Source of the DNA: Paraburkholderia sp. NMBU_R16
GTDB taxonomy: Bacteria > Pseudomonadota > Gammaproteobacteria > Burkholderiales > Burkholderiaceae
Length of the DNA: 64,000 nucleotides
Assembly (NCBI RefSeq): GCF_013282575.1
Contig: NZ_JAAAYE010000028.1
Coordinates: forward strand, 16,568 to 80,567
Reading direction: 5' to 3'
Part shown: piece after piece, positions 49,443 through 60,011 of the stretch
Layout: each line of letters begins with the position of its first letter
Position numbering within the stretch: position 1 is the stretch's first letter
Notes under the pieces: model-generated
What the model was told of the DNA's origin: nothing
Databases searched by the model: none
The model's input: only the letters and a program-made list of their open reading frames with translations
Program-made: the position numbers and the translations under genes

Positions 49443-50015
49443 GGGACTCCCGAATGACTACGACGGCAAGCGTAGACCGCGTGTCTCGATCGATGCCGCC
49501 CGCAATGTAGGCCTTCGCACATTGCATCGCGGTGGCGCACGTTCCCCAGGTCCGAAGCGCGTCGATATGTGCGCAAGACAACGCGCGTTTCCGTTCCGAT
49601 CCTCATAGTCTTGCAGACATACGGCAAGGGTGAACGAGCGCTGGGATCAGTCGGCGTTAGAGAACCCGCCGCAACAAGGGACCATGAACAGGGCAGTCAG
49701 CCGGCGCTCGCAAACGGAGGACAAGCACGTCTGAGCGGCGTCGCAAACCGGGGGAAGAATGATGTCAACGATCTCGACAAGAGACGCACGGTATCGCCAG
49801 CACCAACCACATGCCGCTGCAAATCGGCTCGCAGCACACACGCTCCGGGTCGATCGGTACGCGCAGGCGCGTTCGCGACGCACGTCGCGATATCCCCTCC
49901 CTTCCACGTCGGACCATGCGGGGACATCGTGCGCGAAACCACTCATCTGAGCCCTGCTGCGCCACTGATGGCCAGCACGTCCGCCGTGTCGAGCGTGCAC
50001 GCGAGGGGCGTCGAC

Positions 50016-51416
50016 ATGAACGAGAAGAACACGCGAACGCTCATCTACGTGGCGCAAACGCCGGACGATTCGCTCGTCTCGCATCTCGCCGGCGCCGGCT
50101 GGAATGTGCTCATCGCGCGCTCGGCAAGCGAAGCTGCGCGGTACACACGCCCGGATCTTCCCTACGCGGGCCTCATCGATGTCACGCGTCTCGCGTCGCG
50201 CGATCTCGCCGCGCTCGAGCCGAGTTTGCGTCAACAGCACATCGGCTGGATCGCGCTCGCGAATGCACAACGGCTCGACGAGCCCGAGGTGCGTCGCCTG
50301 ATCCGCAATTACTGCTTCGATTACGTGAAGCTGCCCGTCCCTCATGCCAGCATCGACTATCTGATCGGCCACGCGTTCGGCATGGTGACGCTTTGCGACC
50401 TCGATATGGTGGCCGGCATCGCATCGGCCGGGGACGACGAGATGGTCGGCACCTGCGAGGCGATGCAGCAGTTGTTTCGGACCATCCGCAAAGTAGCGAA
50501 CACCGATGCCGCGGTGTTCATCTCCGGCGAATCCGGCACCGGCAAAGAGCTGACGGCACTCGCGCTGCACGAGCGCTCGCCGCGCCGGAAAGCGCCGTTC
50601 ATCGCGATCAATTGCGGTGCGATTCCCCACCACCTGCTTCAGTCGGAGCTCTTCGGCTATGAGCGCGGGGCTTTTACCGGAGCCAATCAGCGCAAGATCG
50701 GACGCGTGGAAGCTGCGCACGGGGGCACACTGTTTCTCGATGAAATCGGCGACTTGCCGCTCGAAAGCCAGGCGAGCCTGCTGCGCTTCTTGCAGGAAGG
50801 CAGGATCGAGCGGCTGGGCGGGCGCGATTCGATCGCCGTCGACGTGCGGGTCATCTCCGCAACGCACGTCGATCTCGAAGAAGCTATGCGAGAAGGCCGG
50901 TTCCGGGCCGACTTGTTCCATCGCCTGTGCGTGCTGCGCATCGACGAGCCGCCGCTGCGTGCGCGCGGCAAAGATATCGAGATCCTGGCGCATCACATGC
51001 TGCACAAGTTCAAAACGGACAGCACCCGCAGAATTCGCGGCTTCGCGCCGTCGGCCATCGAGGCGATGCACAACTACAATTGGCCCGGCAATGTACGCGA
51101 GATGATCAATCGCGTGCGACGCGCCATCGTCATGGCCGAGGGCAAACTCATTTCCGCGCAGGATCTCGGCCTCGCGCAGTTCACGGCGCAAGAAACGGTG
51201 ACGCTCGCCCAGGCCCGCGACGACGCAGAAAAACGCGCGATCGAAGCGGCGCTGCTACGGCATCGGAATCGGCTCAACGAAGCCGCGATCGATCTCGGCA
51301 TTTCGCGCGTGACGCTCTACCGGTTGATGGGCGCACACGGGCTGCGCGAGATACCGGCGCGCGAAAAGGACGAGGCGGGGAATCCGTCGCCGATGGGCGA
51401 CGCCTCCGGCGATTGA
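50016..51416 (+). CDS. Sigma-54-dependent activator, paralogue B (VpsR-like)
   Basis: A 466-residue enhancer-binding protein, divergent from paralogue A and closely related to it. The receiver-like N-terminus (TLIYVAQTPDDSLVSHLAG) keeps an Asp in AGLIDVTRL and, unlike A, a Lys-Pro-like end (DYVKLPVPH). The AAA+ domain has GESGTGKELTAL, GAFTGANQRKIG and GGTLFLDEIGDL; the helix-turn-helix is LGISRVTLYRLMGAHGL. Start at 50016 with GAGGGG upstream; ATG 49968 is possible. The downstream folA gene follows after 129 bases. The two proteins may heterodimerise or compete for the same enhancer. Confidence 0.92.
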   Translation: MNEKNTRTLIYVAQTPDDSLVSHLAGAGWNVLIARSASEAARYTRPDLPYAGLIDVTRLASRDLAALEPSLRQQHIGWIALANAQRLDEPEVRRLIRNYCFDYVKLPVPHASIDYLIGHAFGMVTLCDLDMVAGIASAGDDEMVGTCEAMQQLFRTIRKVANTDAAVFISGESGTGKELTALALHERSPRRKAPFIAINCGAIPHHLLQSELFGYERGAFTGANQRKIGRVEAAHGGTLFLDEIGDLPLESQASLLRFLQEGRIERLGGRDSIAVDVRVISATHVDLEEAMREGRFRADLFHRLCVLRIDEPPLRARGKDIEILAHHMLHKFKTDSTRRIRGFAPSAIEAMHNYNWPGNVREMINRVRRAIVMAEGKLISAQDLGLAQFTAQETVTLAQARDDAEKRAIEAALLRHRNRLNEAAIDLGISRVTLYRLMGAHGLREIPAREKDEAGNPSPMGDASGD

Positions 51417-51545
51417 AGGCGATGGAAACCAGGCAAAGAGCGGCAGCGCGATGCGGCACACGCGCGCAGCCCACGTCGCTGCGCGAGCGGTGAGCGGGCG
51501 TCGCGTAAAATCGCCACACCTTGGCTTTCGGTTTTTCGCTTTTCG

Positions 51546-52043
51546 ATGACGACGCTGACCATTCTGGTCGCTCGCGCCCGCAACGGCGTGATCGGCCGCA
51601 ACAACCAACTCCCCTGGCACCTGCCCGAAGATCTCGCATTCTTCAAACGCACGACCATGGGCGCACCCATCATCATGGGCCGAAAAACGCACGAATCGAT
51701 CGGCCGGCCGCTGCCCGGTCGCCGCAATATCGTCGTAACGCGCGACGCAACGCGTCGATTCGAAGGCTGCGAAACGGCGACGGGCATGCAGGAGGCATTG
51801 GCGCTCGCCGCCGCCAGTGGCGCCCCCGAGGCGTTCCTGATCGGCGGCACCGAGCTTTACAGAGCGGGAATCGCGTACGCCGACAAACTCATCGTGACCG
51901 AGATCGCAGCCGAGTTCGAAGGCGACGCGACGTTTCCGGCACCCGATCCCGCGCAATGGCAGGTCGTGTCGCGCGACACTCATCGCAAAGAGGGTGACGA
52001 CGGCTTCGACTACGCGCGCGTCGTTTATCGGCGCGTCGGCTAA
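51546..52043 (+). CDS. folA: Dihydrofolate reductase
   Basis: FolA regenerates tetrahydrofolate, needed after each ThyA turnover, and is the trimethoprim target. The 165-residue protein has [30 protein letters not shown] at the start, then [21 protein letters not shown]. The active-site Asp of many bacteria is Glu here (LPEDL), as in several Gram-negative species. It is convergent with pmbA. Confidence 0.96.
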   Translation: MTTLTILVARARNGVIGRNNQLPWHLPEDLAFFKRTTMGAPIIMGRKTHESIGRPLPGRRNIVVTRDATRRFEGCETATGMQEALALAAASGAPEAFLIGGTELYRAGIAYADKLIVTEIAAEFEGDATFPAPDPAQWQVVSRDTHRKEGDDGFDYARVVYRRVG

Positions 52044-52050
52044 GCCGCCT

Positions 52051-53427
52051 TCACTGCCCCGCTACCGTCATCTGTTCGATGAGCACCGAGCCCGTCTGCT
52101 TGGTGCCGCGGACGATCGTATCGGCGCCGATCGCCACGATATTGCGGAACATCTCCTGCAGCGTGCTGGCGACGGTGATTTCCTCGACCGCGTACTGAAT
52201 CTTGCCGTTTTCGACCCAGAAGCCGGACGCACCGCGCGAATAGTCGCCAGTCACGTAGTTGACACCCTGGCCCATCAGTTCGGTGAGCAGGAGCCCGGTG
52301 CCGAGCTGCTTCAGCATGGCCTCGAAGTCGTGCTCGGGCCGGGTGGCCGAGCTCGCGAGCGACAGATTGTGCGAGCCGCCGGCATTGCCCGTCGTTTGCA
52401 TTCCGAGCTTGCGCGCGGAATACGTCGACAGGAAGTAGCCCTCCACCACGCCGTCTTTCACGACGGCGCGCCGCTTCGTACGGACGCCTTCCTCATCGAA
52501 CGGGGCACTGCCCATCGCGCGCGGCAAATGCGGCTCTTCGACGATCTGCACATGCGGGGCGAACACCGGTTTGCCTAGACTGTCGACGAGAAACGATGTC
52601 TTGCGATAGAGCGCGCCGCCGCTCGTCGCCTGCACGAACGCGCCGAGCAGGCCGGCGGCCAGCGGCGCTTCGAACAGGACCGGCACCTTGCGCGTATCGA
52701 TGCGCCGCGCGTTCAAGCGCGCGAGCGCCCGCTGGGCGGCGTACCGGCCGACCGCTTCGGCAGGCGCAAGCTCCTCCGCGCTACGCTTCGAGCTATACCA
52801 ATCGTCGCGCTGCATGTGGCGGCCGCTGCCCGCGATCGGCGCACAGGCGACATAGTGGCGCGAATAGGGATAGCCGGCGAGGAAACCGCGCGTCGTCGCC
52901 AATACGAACTGCGAATGCTGCGCCGACACGCTCGCGCCCTCGGAATTGCGGATCTGTGGATCCGTGGCGAAGGCGGCGTCTTCGGCGCGGCGGGCAATTT
53001 CGACGGCATCCTCGGCGCTCAATTCCCACGGATGATAGAGATCGAGATCCGGCGGCGAAGTCTCGAGCAGCTCCACCTCGGCGAGACCGGCGCAGTGATC
53101 TTCCGCGGTGAATCGCGCAATGTTGTAAGCGGCCGCGACCGTGTCGCGCAATGCCTGCTTCGAGAAATCGGACGTGCTCGCATTGCCGCGCTTGGCGCCG
53201 ATAAAAACGGTCACGCCCACCATCTTGTCGCGGTTGTGCTCGATCGTTTCGACCTCCCCGCGCCGCACCGATACCGACAAGCCGTCGCCTTCCGAGATTT
53301 CGGTCGCGGCATCCGTCGCGCCAAGCGATTTCGCGTGCCGCAGGATGTCGGACGCAATTTCTTTCAATTCATCTTGCGTATGCGGGAAAAAGCGTTCTCT
53401 GGTTTCGGTGTCCGCTGCCATCGTCAT
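52051..53427 (-). CDS. pmbA: TldD/PmbA-family metalloprotease PmbA
   Basis: PmbA (TldE) works with TldD to process microcin B17 and to degrade CcdA in E. coli. The 458-residue protein shows [25 protein letters not shown] near the start, [22 protein letters not shown] sequence near the end (here [20 protein letters not shown]) and the acidic C-terminal patch. PmbA lacks the catalytic HExxxH of TldD. ATG 53427 is chosen; 53421 is possible. The partner tldD is not in this window. Confidence 0.94.
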   Translation of the reverse strand: MTMAADTETRERFFPHTQDELKEIASDILRHAKSLGATDAATEISEGDGLSVSVRRGEVETIEHNRDKMVGVTVFIGAKRGNASTSDFSKQALRDTVAAAYNIARFTAEDHCAGLAEVELLETSPPDLDLYHPWELSAEDAVEIARRAEDAAFATDPQIRNSEGASVSAQHSQFVLATTRGFLAGYPYSRHYVACAPIAGSGRHMQRDDWYSSKRSAEELAPAEAVGRYAAQRALARLNARRIDTRKVPVLFEAPLAAGLLGAFVQATSGGALYRKTSFLVDSLGKPVFAPHVQIVEEPHLPRAMGSAPFDEEGVRTKRRAVVKDGVVEGYFLSTYSARKLGMQTTGNAGGSHNLSLASSATRPEHDFEAMLKQLGTGLLLTELMGQGVNYVTGDYSRGASGFWVENGKIQYAVEEITVASTLQEMFRNIVAIGADTIVRGTKQTGSVLIEQMTVAGQ

Positions 53428-53602
53428 TGCCGTCCGGTATGGATTCCATCGTTGCGGCGCATGCACTGCCGGCGTGCGCCCGGGATTACGCCTCGTCGTA
53501 CCCCGCGATCATAACAAGGTCCGCGTCCGAGGACGTTGCCGCGATGCGTTCGGGCAACGCCCGCCACGGTCAGGGCTGGCGCGTCGAGCTACAATGGCGC
53601 GC

Positions 53603-54220
53603 ATGACACGCAAAACCCGTATTCAGCCGATCGAGACGCCCGATGCCGGACTCGACGAAGAGACCGGCTACGATCGCCCCAGCAAATCGCAGTTGAAGCG
53701 CGAGATGCTCGCGCTGCAAACGCTCGGCGCCGCCCTGGTCGAGTTGCCGAAAGACGCGCTCAAGCGCATGCCGATGCCCGAGGAACTCGCGGATGCCGTG
53801 CTCGAAGCGCGCCGCATCACCGATCACGAAGGCAAACGGCGCCAGTTGCAATATGTCGGCCGGGTCATGCGCTCGCTCAACGACGACGAAACGGCGGCGC
53901 TGCGCTCGGCGCTCGATGCCTATCGCGGCGTGAACAAGGCCGAGACGGCGAAGCTTCACTGGATCGAGCAAGCGAGGGAGAGACTGCTGGCGGACGACTC
54001 CGCCCTGACCGAGTTTCTCCGCACGCATCCCGGCGCGGATGCGCAAGCCGGCCGCACGCTGATTCGCAACGCCCGCAAGGAAGCGCGCGAGGGCAAGCCG
54101 CCGCGTTATTTCCGTGAGTTGTTCCAGTGGATCAAATCGGCGAGTGAAGCAGGCGGAGCGAGTGACGACGCGGGCCCGGCAAATACCACGGAAGACGACG
54201 ATGACGACAATCACGCGTAA
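53603..54220 (+). CDS. darP: DarP (YjgA), ribosome-associated large-subunit assembly factor
   Basis: A 205-residue DUF615 protein that binds pre-50S particles in E. coli. The conserved core is [25 protein letters not shown] and [19 protein letters not shown], with LFQWIK near the end and an acidic tail (EDDDDD). The start at 53603 ([10 protein letters not shown]) is chosen; ATG 53594 would add three residues. The longer open frame to 53141 overlaps pmbA and is rejected. mog overlaps its last 20 bases. Confidence 0.9.
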   Translation: MTRKTRIQPIETPDAGLDEETGYDRPSKSQLKREMLALQTLGAALVELPKDALKRMPMPEELADAVLEARRITDHEGKRRQLQYVGRVMRSLNDDETAALRSALDAYRGVNKAETAKLHWIEQARERLLADDSALTEFLRTHPGADAQAGRTLIRNARKEAREGKPPRYFRELFQWIKSASEAGGASDDAGPANTTEDDDDDNHA

Positions 54221-54824
54221 TCACGCAGACGAAATCGTGATCGGCCTGGTCTCGGTGAGCGATCGCGCGACGAGCGGCGTGTACGAGGACAAGGGCATCC
54301 CGGCGCTCGAGGCATGGCTCGGAAAAGCGATCGTTTCGCCATGGCAAGCGGTGAAACGGCTGATCGCGGACGATGCACCGGCCATCTCCGCCACGCTCAT
54401 CGAGCTCGTCGACGACCTCGGCTGCGACCTCGTCTTGACGACCGGCGGCACGGGTCCCGCCCGACGGGACGTCACACCCGAGGCGACGCTTGCGGTCGGC
54501 ACGCGGGAGATGCCGGGCTTCGGCGAGCAGATGCGTCAGATCAGCCTCAATTTCGTGCCGACTGCGATTCTCTCGCGGCAAGTTGCCGTGATACGCGAGA
54601 CGCCGTCCCACGCGGCGCTGATCGTCAATTTGCCCGGACAGCCGAAGTCGATTCAGGAGACGCTCGAGGGCTTGCGCGACAGTACCGGCACGGTCGCGGT
54701 GCCCGGCATTTTCGCGGCGGTGCCGTACTGCATCGATCTGATCGGCGGCCCCTATGTGGAAACGAACGCCGATGTCGTCACGGCGTTCCGGCCGAAGAGT
54801 GCGCAGCGGCCCGCGCGCGCATGA
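54201..54824 (+). CDS. mog: Molybdopterin adenylyltransferase Mog
   Basis: Adenylylates molybdopterin to prepare it for metal insertion by MoeA. The 207-residue protein begins with [26 protein letters not shown] and has the substrate loop [18 protein letters not shown]. It overlaps darP by 20 bases. It completes the cofactor pathway with the moaA-mobA-moeA cluster at 22.7 kb, so the pathway genes are split in two places. Convergent with orn. Confidence 0.95.
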   Translation: MTTITRNHADEIVIGLVSVSDRATSGVYEDKGIPALEAWLGKAIVSPWQAVKRLIADDAPAISATLIELVDDLGCDLVLTTGGTGPARRDVTPEATLAVGTREMPGFGEQMRQISLNFVPTAILSRQVAVIRETPSHAALIVNLPGQPKSIQETLEGLRDSTGTVAVPGIFAAVPYCIDLIGGPYVETNADVVTAFRPKSAQRPARA

Positions 54825-54825
54825 T

Positions 54826-54849
54826 GTCCGACGCCCGAGCGCGTCGGAC
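54826..54849. other. Palindromic hairpin between convergent mog and orn
   Basis: GTCCGACGC (54826-54834) and GCGTCGGAC (54841-54849), loop CCGAGC. No T-run follows. It probably folds in both convergent transcripts and may protect or help end them. Confidence 0.5.
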
Positions 54850-54852
54850 GGC

Positions 54853-55461
54853 TCAGGCGCCTTCGACCGGAGCGCTCGGCGAAACGACGAGGAAATGCTG
54901 ACGATAGTACTTGAGTTCGTCGATGGACTCGTGAATGTCCGCGAGCGCCGTATGCATCGCGCGCTTCTGAAAGCCTTTGTAGACAGTCGGCTGCCACCGC
55001 CGGCACAGCTCCTTGAGCGTGCTCACGTCGAGATTGCGATAGTGGAAAAACCGCTCGAGCTCGGGCATCCAGCGTGCCATGAAACGCCGGTCCTGGCAGA
55101 TGGAGTTGCCGCACATGGGAGATTTGCCGGGGGGCACATAAGCGGCGAGAAAGGCGCGGATTTGCTCGGTGGCGGCATCCTCGGTGACCGTCGATGCGCG
55201 CACCCGCTCGATCAGACCCGAGCGTCCGTGCGTGTTCTTGTTCCAATCGTCCATTTTGTCGAGCGTCTCGTCGCTTTGGTGAATCGCGAGAACGGGCCCC
55301 TCGACGACCTTGTCGAGCGTCGAATTGGTGACGACGACTGCGATTTCGATGATGCGGTCGGTATCGGGCTCGAGCCCCGTCATCTCCATATCGAGCCAGA
55401 TGAGGTTCATCTCGCTGCGTACGAGCGCCGGCTCGCCGACGGGTTCGACAATTTCAGTCAT
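54853..55461 (-). CDS. orn: Oligoribonuclease
   Basis: Degrades di- and oligoribonucleotides left by other RNases, and pGpG from c-di-GMP breakdown. The 202-residue DEDDh exonuclease shows [22 protein letters not shown] with the first acidic residues, [16 protein letters not shown] in the middle and [18 protein letters not shown] at the end. The start at 55461 is chosen; the longer open frame to 56439 runs over the opposite-strand protease gene and is rejected. It is essential in many proteobacteria. Confidence 0.96.
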   Translation of the reverse strand: MTEIVEPVGEPALVRSEMNLIWLDMEMTGLEPDTDRIIEIAVVVTNSTLDKVVEGPVLAIHQSDETLDKMDDWNKNTHGRSGLIERVRASTVTEDAATEQIRAFLAAYVPPGKSPMCGNSICQDRRFMARWMPELERFFHYRNLDVSTLKELCRRWQPTVYKGFQKRAMHTALADIHESIDELKYYRQHFLVVSPSAPVEGA

Positions 55462-55575
55462 GAAAGCAATCCTGGTTACGGAATAATTCGGGGCGTACGC
55501 CCGTGTGCGGGTGAGCCCACTCGCCCCTTTCGGCGAAACCCTATAATTCTCGCATAGATACAACGGACTTCCCCG

Positions 55576-56835
55576 ATGCCCTCTTTCTACTTCACCGTCG
55601 TTTTCGCCGTCACCGTGCTCGCCATGGTCGGGACGAAACTCTGGCTCGCCTCGCGCCAGATCCGTTTCGTCGCGGCGCATCGGAGCGAGGTGCCCAAGCA
55701 GTTTGCGGGCACGATCACGCTGGCCGGCCATCAGCGCGCAGCCGACTATACCGTCGTGCGCACGCGGCTCGGGATGATCGAGGTCGTCGTCGGTGCCGCG
55801 CTTACCATTGCGCTCACGCTGCTCGGCGGCGTCCAGGCGCTCAATGTGGGCGTAACGGGCCTGCTCGGCCACGGATATCTCGCCCAGATCGCGCTGGTGG
55901 CGCTCGTGATCGGCATCACGAGCGTCATCGACATACCGTTCGACTACTATCGGCAGTTCGTCGTCGAGGAGCGCTTCGGCTTCAATCGTATGACGCGCGG
56001 CATTTTCTTCGCCGATCTGGCCAAGGCAACGGCGCTCGGTGCCGCATTCGGCTTGCCGCTTCTTTTCGTCGTGCTCTGGCTCATGGACCAGGCGGGCGCC
56101 CTCTGGTGGCTGTGGGCCTGGATCGTGCTCGTCGTCTTCCAGTTGGCCGTACTCGTGCTCTATCCGACGCTCATCGCTCCGCTGTTCAACAAGTTCGAGC
56201 CGCTGACGGACGAGGCACTCAAAAACCGCATCGAGGCGCTGATGCGCCGCTGCGGGTTCGCGGCCAAGGGCCTCTTCGTGATGGACGGCAGCCGTCGCTC
56301 CGCGCACGGCAACGCGTATTTCACCGGCTTCGGCGCGGCCAAGCGCATCGTGTTCTTCGATACGCTGCTCGCACGTCTGAGCGGCAGCGAAATCGAAGCC
56401 GTGCTCGCGCATGAACTCGGCCATTTCAAACGCCGGCACGTGGTCAAACGGATGGTCGTGACGTTTGCGATCAGCCTCGCTTTGCTTGCGCTGCTCGGCT
56501 GGCTCTCGCAGCGCACATGGTTCTACGAAGGGCTCGGCGTCACGCCGTGGCTCGCGGCCAGCAACAATGGCCTCGCGCTAGTACTCTTTTTCCTGGCGCT
56601 GCCCGTGTTCCTTTTCTTCGTCACCCCGCTCGGCAGCTTGAACTCGCGCAAGCACGAGTTCGAGGCCGATGCGTTCGCCGCCAGCCAGACCGATGCGCGA
56701 GAGCTCGTCAATGCGCTCGTCAAGCTTTACGAGGACAACGCTTCCACGCTGACGCCCGATCCGGTCTACACCGCGTTTTACTACTCGCACCCACCGGCAT
56801 CGCAGCGCATCGACCGCCTGCTGCGGCGCGTATGA
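55576..56835 (+). CDS. M48-family membrane metalloprotease (Ste24-like)
   Basis: A 419-residue integral membrane protease. The zinc site is [11 protein letters not shown] (HExxH, about 279-283), with the third ligand in EFEADAFAA. Several membrane segments precede and follow the site, as in CAAX-protease type Ste24, so it is not the smaller HtpX. It probably removes misfolded inner-membrane proteins. rsgA starts at its stop codon (ATGA overlap), so the two are coupled. Confidence 0.9.
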   Translation: MPSFYFTVVFAVTVLAMVGTKLWLASRQIRFVAAHRSEVPKQFAGTITLAGHQRAADYTVVRTRLGMIEVVVGAALTIALTLLGGVQALNVGVTGLLGHGYLAQIALVALVIGITSVIDIPFDYYRQFVVEERFGFNRMTRGIFFADLAKATALGAAFGLPLLFVVLWLMDQAGALWWLWAWIVLVVFQLAVLVLYPTLIAPLFNKFEPLTDEALKNRIEALMRRCGFAAKGLFVMDGSRRSAHGNAYFTGFGAAKRIVFFDTLLARLSGSEIEAVLAHELGHFKRRHVVKRMVVTFAISLALLALLGWLSQRTWFYEGLGVTPWLAASNNGLALVLFFLALPVFLFFVTPLGSLNSRKHEFEADAFAASQTDARELVNALVKLYEDNASTLTPDPVYTAFYYSHPPASQRIDRLLRRV

Positions 56836-57773
56836 CGGCCCCGCTCGTCAAACCGGCACGACGTCCGGAAGTCGGCCAGCGCGCCGAGGGGCTCGTCATC
56901 GCGGCTCATGGACGCCACTATCTCATCGCGCCCGGCGGAGATACGAGCGCCCTGGTGCAATGCTTTCCGCGCGGCAAAAAAAGCGAAGTCGCGGTCGGCG
57001 ATCGCGTCGTCTACGAGCAGAGCTCGGCCGATCAAGGCGTGATCGTCGAAATCGGCGAGCGTCGCAACCTGCTCTATCGTTCCGACCAGTACAAGTCGAA
57101 GCTCTTCGCCGCCAATCTGGACCAGTTGCTGATCGTCCTCGCGACCGAGCCGCACTTCAGCGAGGATTTGCTGGGGCGCGCGCTCGTCGCGGCCGAAGCG
57201 AACGAACTCGCGCCGCTCATCGTGCTCAACAAGACCGACGTCGAGCGCGCGCTCGCACCGGCGCGGGCCCGACTTGCGCCCTACCGTTCGCTCGGCTACG
57301 ACATCGTCGAGCTGTCGATCAAAACGCGGCCGGACGAAGCGCGCGAGATGCTCAGCGCGAGACTCGCGGGGCATGCGACACTACTGCTCGGACAATCGGG
57401 CATGGGCAAATCGACACTGGTGAATCTGCTCGTGCCGGATGCCGAGGCGGCCACACGCGAAATCTCGACAGCATTGAATAGCGGCCGCCATACGACGACG
57501 TTCACGCGTCTTTATCCGCTACCCGGCGGGGGGGCGCTGATCGACTCGCCGGGCTTTCAAGAATTCGGCCTGCACCATCTGACCGAGGGCCGGCTCGAGC
57601 GGGCATTTCCGGAATTCCGGCCATTGCTGCCGCATTGCCGCTTCTATAACTGCCATCACCTGCAAGAACCCGGCTGCGCGATTCTCGAAGCCGTGGCCGC
57701 GGGCCGGATCGCGCGCGAGCGCCATGCGCTCTATGCGCAGCTCGTGCACGAAGCCGGCCAGATCGTTCGGTAG
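56832..57773 (+). CDS. rsgA: Ribosome small-subunit-dependent GTPase RsgA
   Basis: RsgA tests 30S maturation and releases RbfA. The 313-residue circularly permuted GTPase has an OB-fold N-terminus (about 15-75), G4 NKTD (about 135), P-loop [13 protein letters not shown]3-like DSPGFQEF, then the zinc domain [24 protein letters not shown] 56832 overlaps the M48 stop; the open frame begins earlier but over the protease gene. The next gene follows by 28 bases. Confidence 0.96.
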   Translation: MTAPLVKPARRPEVGQRAEGLVIAAHGRHYLIAPGGDTSALVQCFPRGKKSEVAVGDRVVYEQSSADQGVIVEIGERRNLLYRSDQYKSKLFAANLDQLLIVLATEPHFSEDLLGRALVAAEANELAPLIVLNKTDVERALAPARARLAPYRSLGYDIVELSIKTRPDEAREMLSARLAGHATLLLGQSGMGKSTLVNLLVPDAEAATREISTALNSGRHTTTFTRLYPLPGGGALIDSPGFQEFGLHHLTEGRLERAFPEFRPLLPHCRFYNCHHLQEPGCAILEAVAAGRIARERHALYAQLVHEAGQIVR

Positions 57774-57801
57774 CGACATACCGCCCCGCCAAGGTCTGTC
57801 C

Positions 57802-58125
57802 ATGCTCAAGCTGACGCTCGCTCCGAACGCCGTGACGGGTCAACATTGGGTGAACCTGCTGAGCATCGCCGGTATCCCTTGCGAATTGCACAACCGCTAT
57901 CTGAACGGGGCACTCGGCGAAATCCCGGCGGACCAATGCGCACCCGAGCTCTGGCTCGTCGATGAGCGCGACGAAGCATTGGCAAGAAAAATTATCGAAG
58001 CGGCGATCAGCGGGCCGCCTGCCGGCAGCTTGCCGTGGCGATGCGCGAGGTGCGGCGAGACGCTCGAGGCGCAGTTCACGCAATGCTGGCAATGCGGCGC
58101 GTCACGCAGCCTTGACGAACAGTGA
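57802..58125 (+). CDS. DUF2007 protein with zinc-ribbon tail
   Basis: A 107-residue protein. The first 70 residues are a DUF2007 fold (LLSIAGIPCELHNRYLNG and APELWLVDERDEALARKIIE), thought to bind signal-transduction partners, function unknown. The tail carries a zinc ribbon, CARCGETLEAQFTQCWQCG, with four cysteines. It follows rsgA closely and may be in the same transcript. The start at 57802 has AAGGTC upstream. Confidence 0.85.
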   Translation: MLKLTLAPNAVTGQHWVNLLSIAGIPCELHNRYLNGALGEIPADQCAPELWLVDERDEALARKIIEAAISGPPAGSLPWRCARCGETLEAQFTQCWQCGASRSLDEQ

Positions 58126-58182
58126 CGTGCAGGCCGCCGCGGCCCGCCGGCGCAAGAGATCGATAGCGATCGATAGCGCCGA

Positions 58183-59121
58183 TCAGCCCAGCCAGACCGC
58201 GATCGTCAGCATGAGCAGCAGGATCATCCAGAGGATGACGGCACGCCACACGAGCCCGACGGCCGATTGCAGCGTACGCGGCGTGCAGTCGTCGCCGACG
58301 GGAATGGGACCGCCGTCGGGCGCGACGAGCGCATCGAGGCTCGACGGTTCCGCGAGCGGCCCCGCGAGGCGCGCGCCCAGCGCGCCGCTGCCGGCCGCGA
58401 GCAACACGCCATCGTTGGCGTCGGGCCACTGGCGCGTGTGATTGCGCCATGCATAGATCGCGTCCTCGAAATTGCCGACGATGGCAAAGCCAAGGGCAGT
58501 GAGCCGCGCCGGCACCCAATCCATCACGAAGAACACGCGCTGCGCGAATGTACCGAAAGCCACGGTCCGCTCTCCAGCCGGTACGGACCAGGCGCGGGCA
58601 AGATATTCGGAAACACGGTACAACACCGCCCCTGCCGGTCCGATGGGGATGAGAAACCAGAAGAAGACCCCGAACACATGGCGATGCGACGCCACGACCG
58701 CGTGTATCAGCGTGTGCCGGACGATCTCGCCGACGGGCATGTCGACCGTCTCGAGGCCCGTCCATTCACTGAGGATTTCGCGCGCGCGCGGCACGTCGTC
58801 ATTATTGAGCGCGAGATGGATATCGGTGAAGTAATGACTGAACTGCCGAAAACCCAGTGTGAAATAAACGATGACGACGTTCCAGAGAAACGCCAGCGCG
58901 AAACTGATTCGATAAAGGAGGTAATAGACTGCGCCGACGGCGAGCGTCCAAGGAAGGACGACGACCAGCCATGCCAGTATGCCGTGCTTTTTCTTGCCGG
59001 CGTCGAAGCCCTGAGCGGCCCATTCAGCATGATATTGAAGCAGTGCGAACACCGGATTGTTCGGCGACAGCGCACGTAGCTGTTCGATGACGAGAGCCAG
59101 TAATACGGAGAAAAAGGTCAT
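58183..59121 (-). CDS. CobD/CbiB-family membrane protein
   Basis: A 312-residue protein with several membrane segments, starting MTFFSVLLALVIEQLRAL. It resembles CobD/CbiB, the adenosylcobinamide phosphate synthase of cobalamin assembly, in hydrophobic pattern and in WVPARLTALGFAIVGNFEDAI near the middle. No other cobalamin genes lie nearby, so it may do something else, such as the AmpE-like role of some relatives. It is a divergent-context gene next to the Nudix gene on the same strand. Confidence 0.75.
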   Translation of the reverse strand: MTFFSVLLALVIEQLRALSPNNPVFALLQYHAEWAAQGFDAGKKKHGILAWLVVVLPWTLAVGAVYYLLYRISFALAFLWNVVIVYFTLGFRQFSHYFTDIHLALNNDDVPRAREILSEWTGLETVDMPVGEIVRHTLIHAVVASHRHVFGVFFWFLIPIGPAGAVLYRVSEYLARAWSVPAGERTVAFGTFAQRVFFVMDWVPARLTALGFAIVGNFEDAIYAWRNHTRQWPDANDGVLLAAGSGALGARLAGPLAEPSSLDALVAPDGGPIPVGDDCTPRTLQSAVGLVWRAVILWMILLLMLTIAVWLG

Positions 59122-59236
59122 GCGACGCGCCGTACCAATTCAAGTTATTTGCATTTGTCGCGTAACGATAGCACAGGGCCGCCTGTAGGGAGTGCGCGCG
59201 ACACGAAAGTCGTCGGATTGAGAGGTACGCTCGGCC

Positions 59237-59917
59237 TCACGCCAGTAAAAAGCGATAGAAGTTGCGCAGCATGCCCGCGGTGGCGCCCCAGACGAAGTAG
59301 TGACCGCTGGTTCCCGGCCGAGGGTACGGCATCGAAAAGAAGCGGCGCTCGCCGCCCTCCCATCGCAGCAATCGAACTTCGTGGTTCGCAGGATCCATCA
59401 GAAATGCAAGCGGGACCTCGAAAATGTCCGCGACCTCGAGCGTATCGGCTTCGACGGCAAACGGCGGATGCACGAGTCCGACCACCGGTGTCACGCGAAA
59501 ACCCGTGCCCGTCAGATAATCGGGGAGTGCGCCGAGGATTTCCACACGCTCGGCGGCCAACGATACTTCTTCCTGCGCTTCGCGCAACGCCGTTGCGATC
59601 GCGTTCTCGTCTTCCGGTTCGCGTCTGCCGCCAGGAAAGCTGACTTGGCCCGCATGGTCGCTCAAGTGATCGGCCCGCTGCGTCAGCAACACGGCAAGAC
59701 CTTCGTCGCGCACGACGAGCGGCATGAGGACGGCGGCTGCGCGGGGGTCCCCCGGCTCGCGCCAATTGACATCGGTCGGCTCGGGCGCCCAGACGAGGCG
59801 CTGGGTAAAGCGCGCACGCAGTCCGTCGGGTGTCAGTCGCTCGGGCGGAACGATGGGCAAATCGGCACCCGTGGACTCGACCGGCAGCGCCTCGGGTTCA
59901 AAGACAGGACGGATCAA
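59237..59917 (-). CDS. Nudix hydrolase, CoA pyrophosphatase type
   Basis: A 226-residue Nudix enzyme. The Nudix box is GGRREPEDENAIATALREAQEEVSL-like, positions about 90-114, with the catalytic REAQEE at its end; a CoA-type upstream motif (LTQRADHLSDHAGQVSFPGG) precedes it. It should cut coenzyme A or related nucleotides. The start appears to be TTG at 59917; no better start with a ribosome-binding site is obvious. It lies after the rplS terminator. Confidence 0.88.
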   Translation of the reverse strand: MIRPVFEPEALPVESTGADLPIVPPERLTPDGLRARFTQRLVWAPEPTDVNWREPGDPRAAAVLMPLVVRDEGLAVLLTQRADHLSDHAGQVSFPGGRREPEDENAIATALREAQEEVSLAAERVEILGALPDYLTGTGFRVTPVVGLVHPPFAVEADTLEVADIFEVPLAFLMDPANHEVRLLRWEGGERRFFSMPYPRPGTSGHYFVWGATAGMLRNFYRFLLA

Positions 59918-59969
59918 AGCAGACTCTCACGGGCGACGATGCAATACCGATATTTTGGACCGACAAACA

Positions 59970-59995
59970 AAAAAGCACCCGGGCGGGTGCTTTTT
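59970..59995 (-). terminator. Terminator of the rpsP-rimM-trmD-rplS operon
   Basis: AAAAAGCACCC (59970-59980) pairs with GGGTGCTTTTT (59985-59995), loop GGGC, with T-runs on both strands. It stands 16 bases after the rplS stop on the minus strand. Confidence 0.92.
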
Positions 59996-60011
59996 CTTAC
60001 AGCTCTTACGC

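Larger units (their letters stand above)
48626..50015. other. 1.39-kb spacer between divergent activators, with promoter and repeat signals
   Basis: A long spacer by the standard of this window. The part 48760-48960 is AT-richer and contains a perfect inverted repeat at enhancer distance from a sigma-54 promoter (49099), a strong ribosome-binding site (49133) and a short ORF. From about 49600 to 50015 the open frame of paralogue B continues upstream, but its sequence is not conserved-looking and no better gene is seen. Details are given as separate entries. Confidence 0.8.

Noticed and set aside
49569..50015. N-terminal extension of activator B
   Set aside because: The 149 extra residues are not like its paralogue, lack a ribosome-binding site, and the 50016 start has one.
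54853..56439. 528-residue version of Orn
   Set aside because: The added 326 residues run opposite the M48 protease and do not look like a domain; Orn begins at 55461.
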